This document shows positions 60,066 through 64,000 of a DNA stretch of 64,000 bases, one piece after another. The DNA is from Scopulibacillus darangshiensis. Lineage in GTDB: Bacteria > Bacillota > Bacilli > Bacillales > Sporolactobacillaceae. The notes beneath the pieces are model-generated. The model saw only the letters and a program-made list of their open reading frames with translations. It searched no databases and was not told the origin of the DNA. Position 1 is the stretch's first letter; the number at the start of each line of letters is the position of its first letter. The position numbers were made by a program, and so were the translations under genes. The stretch spans positions 53,289-117,288 of the forward strand of contig NZ_SLXK01000010.1 of the NCBI RefSeq assembly GCF_004341035.1, written 5' to 3'.

Positions 60066-62393
60066 ATGGAAACAGTCGGCCATAGTGTGATCAGAAAAGA
60101 TGCATTTCAAAAGGTGACCGGGGCGGCTGAGTATACCGCTGATCGGAAAACCGTGGACACATTATACGCTAAATTGGTCATCAGTCCATACGCCCATGCC
60201 AAAATTCTAAATGTTGGCATTGCAAGGGCACAAAAAGTGACCGGCGTTCGGGCGATTTTAACCGGACAAAACACCACCCATCTATTAACGGGGGAAGAAA
60301 TCAGGGATCGGCCGATCATAGCCTATGACCGTGTCCGTTATTACGGCGAGGTTGTCGCTGTCGTGATTGCTGATTCACTTGCCACCGCCAAACAAGCTGC
60401 TTATTTGGTCGATGTTAGTTATTCACCCCTTCCAGTTGTCAACTCCCCAACAGAAGCTTTTCAACAAGATGCACCACTCATCCATGAAAATCTAGGCAGC
60501 TACAAGAAAATTGAACATGTTTACCCCATACCTGGAACAAACATTTGTAATCACAACAAAATTAGAAAAGGCAACATGGATAAAGGTTGGCAAGCGAGTA
60601 CCGTTATTGCCGAGAGAAGTGTGACGCTGCCTATCGCCGATCATGCTGCGATGGAAACACGGAGTGTAAGCTGCGAAATACTGCCAAACGGCCACGTGAT
60701 TATTCATTCGGCATCACAGGCTCCGTTTGCCATCAAAAGATGGTTCGATAACCTGTTCAATCTTCCACAATCAAAAATAACTGTCTATACACCACTTGTC
60801 GGAGGGGCTTACGGCGGGAAATCCGCCATCCAATTAGAATTTATCGTTTATTTGGCATCAAAAGCGACAGGCGGTCAAAAAGTGTCACTAACAAATTCCA
60901 GAGAGGAGGATTTCGTTACATCACCCGTTCACATTGGTCTAGACGCACAGGTGAAGTTAGGCTCAGATTCGGAAGGCAATTTGCAGGCGGCAGAGATCCT
61001 TTTTCTTTTCGATGGCGGGGGTTATTCTGACAAAGCAACAGATATGAGCAAAGCGGCTGCGGTTGATTGCACGGGTCCCTATCATATTGAAAATGTCCGT
61101 TGTGATTCGCTTTGTATGTATACCAATCACCCTTACGCAACATCCTTCCGGGGATTCGGCCATCCTGAATTAACCTTTGCCATCGAAAGAACGATGGATC
61201 TATTGGCAGAGAAGCTTTCTATGGACCCGCTAGAATTGCGCTGGAAAAATGCGATCACGTGGGGACAGTTAACACCGACACAAGTTATGTTGAATAAAAG
61301 TGACATCGGTGATACCAAACAATGTATTGAAGAGGTAAAGGGATTGATTGATTGGGATGAAGGCACCCGGTTTGAAGTCGCAGAGAACATCGTACGGGCA
61401 AAAGGTGCCAGTTGTTTTTGGAAGACATCGAACATCGAGACGAACGCGGGTTCCGGTGTGATCCTGACCTTCAATGAGGACGGAACGGTTAACCTTAGCT
61501 GCGGGGTCGTTGAAATTGGAACAGGGTCACGCAGTGTTCTAGCGCAAATTGCCGCAGAAAGACTGGATATACCAGTAGATCAAATATATGTAAAAATGGA
61601 TATTGATACAAGCATAACGCCTGAACACTGGAAGACTGTCGCATCAAGAGGTCTGTGGATGGCAGGAAGGGCGGTGCTTCGGGCGGCCGAAGATGCGATC
61701 GGACAGCTGTTCTGGGTTGCCTCACAAGTCTTGAGAGCTCCACCGGATGACTTGGAAATAGGCGGCGGTTATGTCTATATAAAATCGGAACCGCGAAAGA
61801 GAGTGACCATTCAAGAGATTGCCTATGGCTATGTCTATCCGAACGGCAATGGCATAGGCGGGCAAGTCATTGGAAGAGGCGTGTATACACTAGTGGGCAT
61901 GACGTATCTGGATCCTGATACAGGCAAAGGCGATCCGGGCCCCGATTGGACGGTCGGTGCTCAAGCTGTTGAAGTAGAATTTAATGCACGGGACTTCACT
62001 TATAAATTGCTGCGGGCTGCAACAGTCGTTGACGCTGGAACAATCATTAATCCAAAACTCGCGGAAGGGCAAGTCATGGGGGCAATGAATATGGGGTTGA
62101 GCTATGCGAGCCGTGAAGGATTTATATTTGATAAATATGGGCGGGTGTTGAATAACCAATTTCGAACCTACAAATTGCTGCGCTACGGAGAAAATCCAGA
62201 ATATAAAGTAGGATTTGTTCATACGCCTTCAAGGGAAACAGCTTATGGTTTGCGCGGGATCGGCGAACACGGCGTGATCGGCATGCCCGCGGCATTGGCA
62301 AGCAGCCTTTCCCGGGCATGCGGCGTGCCGCTCAATTTCCTCCCCTTGCTGCCTGAAAAGATTTGGCGGGCAACCATGGGAGGCAAAGGATGA
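60066..62393 (+). CDS. Xanthine dehydrogenase-family molybdenum hydroxylase, large subunit
   Basis: 775 residues. The N-terminal METVGHSVIRKDAFQKVTGAAEY begins the molybdenum-cofactor-binding subunit; later landmarks are GGAYGGKSAIQLE (cofactor loop), SFRGFGHPE (substrate side), and the catalytic Glu region LRGIGEHGVIGMPAALASSL. The CO-dehydrogenase motif AYxCSFR is absent (here ATSFRGF), so it hydroxylates a purine, aldehyde, nicotinate or other heterocycle. It overlaps the FAD subunit by ATGA. No cofactor-insertion (XdhC/PucA) gene is visible nearby. Confidence 0.93.
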   Translation: METVGHSVIRKDAFQKVTGAAEYTADRKTVDTLYAKLVISPYAHAKILNVGIARAQKVTGVRAILTGQNTTHLLTGEEIRDRPIIAYDRVRYYGEVVAVVIADSLATAKQAAYLVDVSYSPLPVVNSPTEAFQQDAPLIHENLGSYKKIEHVYPIPGTNICNHNKIRKGNMDKGWQASTVIAERSVTLPIADHAAMETRSVSCEILPNGHVIIHSASQAPFAIKRWFDNLFNLPQSKITVYTPLVGGAYGGKSAIQLEFIVYLASKATGGQKVSLTNSREEDFVTSPVHIGLDAQVKLGSDSEGNLQAAEILFLFDGGGYSDKATDMSKAAAVDCTGPYHIENVRCDSLCMYTNHPYATSFRGFGHPELTFAIERTMDLLAEKLSMDPLELRWKNAITWGQLTPTQVMLNKSDIGDTKQCIEEVKGLIDWDEGTRFEVAENIVRAKGASCFWKTSNIETNAGSGVILTFNEDGTVNLSCGVVEIGTGSRSVLAQIAAERLDIPVDQIYVKMDIDTSITPEHWKTVASRGLWMAGRAVLRAAEDAIGQLFWVASQVLRAPPDDLEIGGGYVYIKSEPRKRVTIQEIAYGYVYPNGNGIGGQVIGRGVYTLVGMTYLDPDTGKGDPGPDWTVGAQAVEVEFNARDFTYKLLRAATVVDAGTIINPKLAEGQVMGAMNMGLSYASREGFIFDKYGRVLNNQFRTYKLLRYGENPEYKVGFVHTPSRETAYGLRGIGEHGVIGMPAALASSLSRACGVPLNFLPLLPEKIWRATMGGKG

Positions 62394-63229
62394 TTGGCTT
62401 TAATTTTGACTACTACCGGCCGACAGACGTCACTCAAACCGTCCAGTTATACCAAACTCTTGCTTCACAAGAAAAGCACCCCGAATATCTTGCGGGCGGG
62501 ACGGAATTGATCACAATGGCCCGTTTGGATCAAATCAGGATGGGGGCCGTCATTGATATTGGCCATCTGCCTGAAGCATCTGCATACGGGTTTCATAACG
62601 GGCAGCTTATTATTGGATCAGCTATTACGCTGACACAAACTTCCAAAACGCCACACTTTCCACTTCTGGCTGAGGTCGGAGGGGAAGTCGCCGATCATAC
62701 GGCAAGGAACCAGATCACAGTCGGCGGAAATATTTGCGGAAGAATCTATTACAGGGAAGCCGTTCTTCCTTTTCTATTAGCTGACAGTACAGTTATAACT
62801 TTAGGCCCTAATGGCTTTCGCTCTGCGGCGATTATGGACGTTTTCGACAAGCGCTTGCGGCTTCATCGGGGCGAATGGCTCGTTCAGCTTATGGTCGACC
62901 GCGCGATAACGACATTGCCCTTTTATAGTGTCAAAAGACGAAAACTTGATCAAATTGGCTACCCGCTATTGACGCTTGCCGCCTTGAAAAAGGATGGTTT
63001 GATTCGCGCCGCCTTTAGCGGATTATGCGCTTTCCCATTTCGTTCAACTGAAATTGAAGACATTTTGAATAACCGCGATTTATCAAAGATGGAGAGAATC
63101 AGTCAAGTCATTGATAAAGTGCCTGGCCCGATTCTTGATGATCTGCTCGCATCTTCTGAGTATAGGATTTTTGTCTTGCGTAATACGTTAATGGAGATGT
63201 TTTTGGCATTGGAAAGTGAGGGAGCCTAA
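62390..63229 (+). CDS. Molybdenum hydroxylase FAD-binding subunit
   Basis: 279 residues. LAGGTELITMARLDQIRMGAVIDI is the FAD-pyrophosphate loop and ITVGGNICGRIYY the second FAD motif of the PCMH-type flavin domain. The start ATG 62390 overlaps the large-subunit stop; the upstream in-frame ATG at 62363 is less likely. It transfers electrons from the iron-sulfur subunit to NAD+ or another acceptor. The C-terminal domain (about 175-279) is normal. Confidence 0.9.
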   Translation: MIGFNFDYYRPTDVTQTVQLYQTLASQEKHPEYLAGGTELITMARLDQIRMGAVIDIGHLPEASAYGFHNGQLIIGSAITLTQTSKTPHFPLLAEVGGEVADHTARNQITVGGNICGRIYYREAVLPFLLADSTVITLGPNGFRSAAIMDVFDKRLRLHRGEWLVQLMVDRAITTLPFYSVKRRKLDQIGYPLLTLAALKKDGLIRAAFSGLCAFPFRSTEIEDILNNRDLSKMERISQVIDKVPGPILDDLLASSEYRIFVLRNTLMEMFLALESEGA

Positions 63230-63706
63230 ATGAATCACTCGGATGAGCGGATGCGTATTGTGCTTAACGTGAACGGTGAGGAGAGAAAAGCGGATATCCG
63301 GGCTTCGGATATCCTGCTTGATGTGCTGCGCGGCTCCTTAGGTTTAACGGGTGCCAAGCCGGGCTGCCTGAACGGGGATTGCGGCGCTTGCACCGTGCTT
63401 GTAGACGATATCCCAGTCAAATCATGTATCATGCTTGCCGTACAGGCGAGGGATTTACCCATTACTACGATTGAAGGATTAAAGTACACAGCAACGCAAA
63501 AGGCGTTTATTGAACAGAATGCTTTTCAATGCGGCTATTGTACATCAGGCTTTATTATGAACATTGAAGGTCTGATCAGAAACGAAACCGACTTGGACGA
63601 TGAAACGATTGAAGAATGGCTGCAATCCAACATATGCCGGTGTACTTCTTATGAAGAAATCAAGGCTGCTGTTTATTCAGTCATTGAGGATGCTTCAATA
63701 AAATAA
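63230..63706 (+). CDS. Molybdenum hydroxylase [2Fe-2S] subunit
   Basis: 158 residues. The plant-type cluster has Cys residues in GCLNGDCGACTVLVDD and a later Cys in IPVKSCIM; the second cluster has QCGYCTSGF and NICRCTSYEEI. ATG 63230 starts directly after the FAD-subunit stop. Order large-FAD-FeS is one of the two common layouts. Terminators follow at 63757-63785 and 63862-63890. Confidence 0.93.
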   Translation: MNHSDERMRIVLNVNGEERKADIRASDILLDVLRGSLGLTGAKPGCLNGDCGACTVLVDDIPVKSCIMLAVQARDLPITTIEGLKYTATQKAFIEQNAFQCGYCTSGFIMNIEGLIRNETDLDDETIEEWLQSNICRCTSYEEIKAAVYSVIEDASIK

Positions 63707-63756
63707 CCTGTTATGGAAAAGTCTATCCGAAAATCAAAACGTCGTGAGCGTTGTTG

Positions 63757-63785
63757 CAAAAAGCCCTTTCTTGGGGCTTTTTTGT
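63757..63785 (+). terminator. Terminator of the hydroxylase operon
   Basis: AAAAAGCCC (63758-63766) pairs with GGGCTTTTTT (63774-63783) with a 7-base loop and T run. Confidence 0.85.
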
Positions 63786-63861
63786 ACTTTAAGAATGTTT
63801 AAGTTCGCTAAAGCGAAAAGGCGGAATAAAGTATAAGGGCAACTAAGGCTTTCGCCGTTAA

Positions 63862-63890
63862 AGCTTGGCGATAAGCCAAGTTTTCTTTAG
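63862..63890. terminator. Second hairpin, related to that at 38361
   Basis: CTTGGC (63864-63869) and GCCAAG (63875-63880) with loop GATAA, followed by TTTTCTTTAG. A small hairpin TTCGCT/AGCGAA lies at 63803-63816. No gene lies in 63707-63890. Confidence 0.65.
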
Positions 63891-64000
63891 TTAATCAGAA
63901 AGTATCCTGAAATATTCATAGTCTAATGTCGATGTCCCAAGAAATTGGGTTATATCAGGGTTTTCAATGCCATAACTTTCACCTAAAAAATGAAAGGGTT
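63891..64000 (-). CDS. C-terminal end of an unidentified minus-strand gene
   Basis: On the minus strand an open frame enters from the right edge and ends in TAA at 63891-63893 with YGIENPDITQFLGTSTLDYE and YFRILSD as its last residues. Its end falls right beside a hairpin, which supports a true gene end. The family is not recognised from 35 residues. Confidence 0.5.
   Translation of the reverse strand, partial: PFHFLGESYGIENPDITQFLGTSTLDYEYFRILSD

Noticed and set aside
60066..62393. Carbon monoxide dehydrogenase large subunit
   Set aside because: The active-site motif AYxCSFR is replaced by ATSFRGF, so it belongs to the general xanthine dehydrogenase family.

Overview
This 64 kb window looks like chromosomal DNA of a low-to-mid GC Gram-positive, spore-former type bacterium of the order Bacillales. 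Signs are strong GGAGG-type ribosome sites, TTGACA-17-TATAAT promoters, frequent TTG/GTG starts, lipobox solute-binding lipoproteins, two YesL (DUF624) membrane proteins and a des-desK-desR locus with near-Bacillus protein lengths. No rRNA, tRNA, phage, transposase or CRISPR array was seen. The species cannot be named from the sequence.

Layout. (1) 1-11161: a catabolic cluster. It holds a class III aminotransferase (cut by the window edge), an aldehyde dehydrogenase, an NhaC antiporter, a flavin reductase fused to a GntR/FCD regulator, an HpaB-type monooxygenase, a kinase-less FAD synthetase, RidA, DUF1028, an amino-acid permease and an M20 amidohydrolase. The set suggests hydroxylation and breakdown of an aromatic or N-containing compound; the substrate is unknown. 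A lone cytochrome P450 and a membrane protein follow. (2) 13414-27084: a LacI-controlled saccharide locus with a CUT1 ABC importer, an amidohydrolase, a 686-residue protein of unknown family, a GmhA-like SIS isomerase, a ROK kinase, a GH36 raffinose-synthase-like enzyme, a broken FAD oxidoreductase and a GH1 beta-glucosidase. (3) 27389-34905: a six-gene operon (Asp/Glu racemase-like, FGGY kinase, class II FBA-type aldolase, GH38 alpha-mannosidase, class II aldolase, four-carbon acid sugar kinase). An AraC regulator (minus strand) and a divergent PhyH dioxygenase come next. (4) 36785-46504: a broken nagA, a second YesL and CUT1 importer, a deletion-fused glycosidase relic, a DeoR regulator, a Gfo/Idh dehydrogenase, a TIM-barrel isomerase and a GH4 glycosidase. 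(5) 46844-49799: fatty acid desaturase with its thermosensor kinase and response regulator. (6) 49792-58280: methyltransferase, LysR regulator, a decay zone with two pseudogenes, MmgE/PrpD, an OpuC-type osmoprotectant importer and a SIMPL protein. (7) 58407-64000: a small ORF, an Rrf2/NAD(P)-reductase pair with matching operators, an AraC relic, a three-subunit molybdenum hydroxylase and the tail of a minus-strand gene.

Working together: the two CUT1 importers lack their own ATPase and probably share a genomic MsmX-type ATPase. Imported oligosaccharides would be cut by GH1, GH4, GH36 and GH38 enzymes, then phosphorylated and split by the kinases and aldolases. The promoters of the six-gene operon and of the second importer share a leader motif on either side of the AraC gene, which suggests co-regulation. 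At least six decayed genes (FAD oxidoreductase, nagA, the glycosidase fusion, a WYL-like regulator, an alpha/beta hydrolase and an AraC relic) show that this accessory region is turning over. The strongest candidates for undescribed biology are the flavin reductase-GntR fusion with its monooxygenase cluster, and the LacI locus built around the unknown 686-residue protein.
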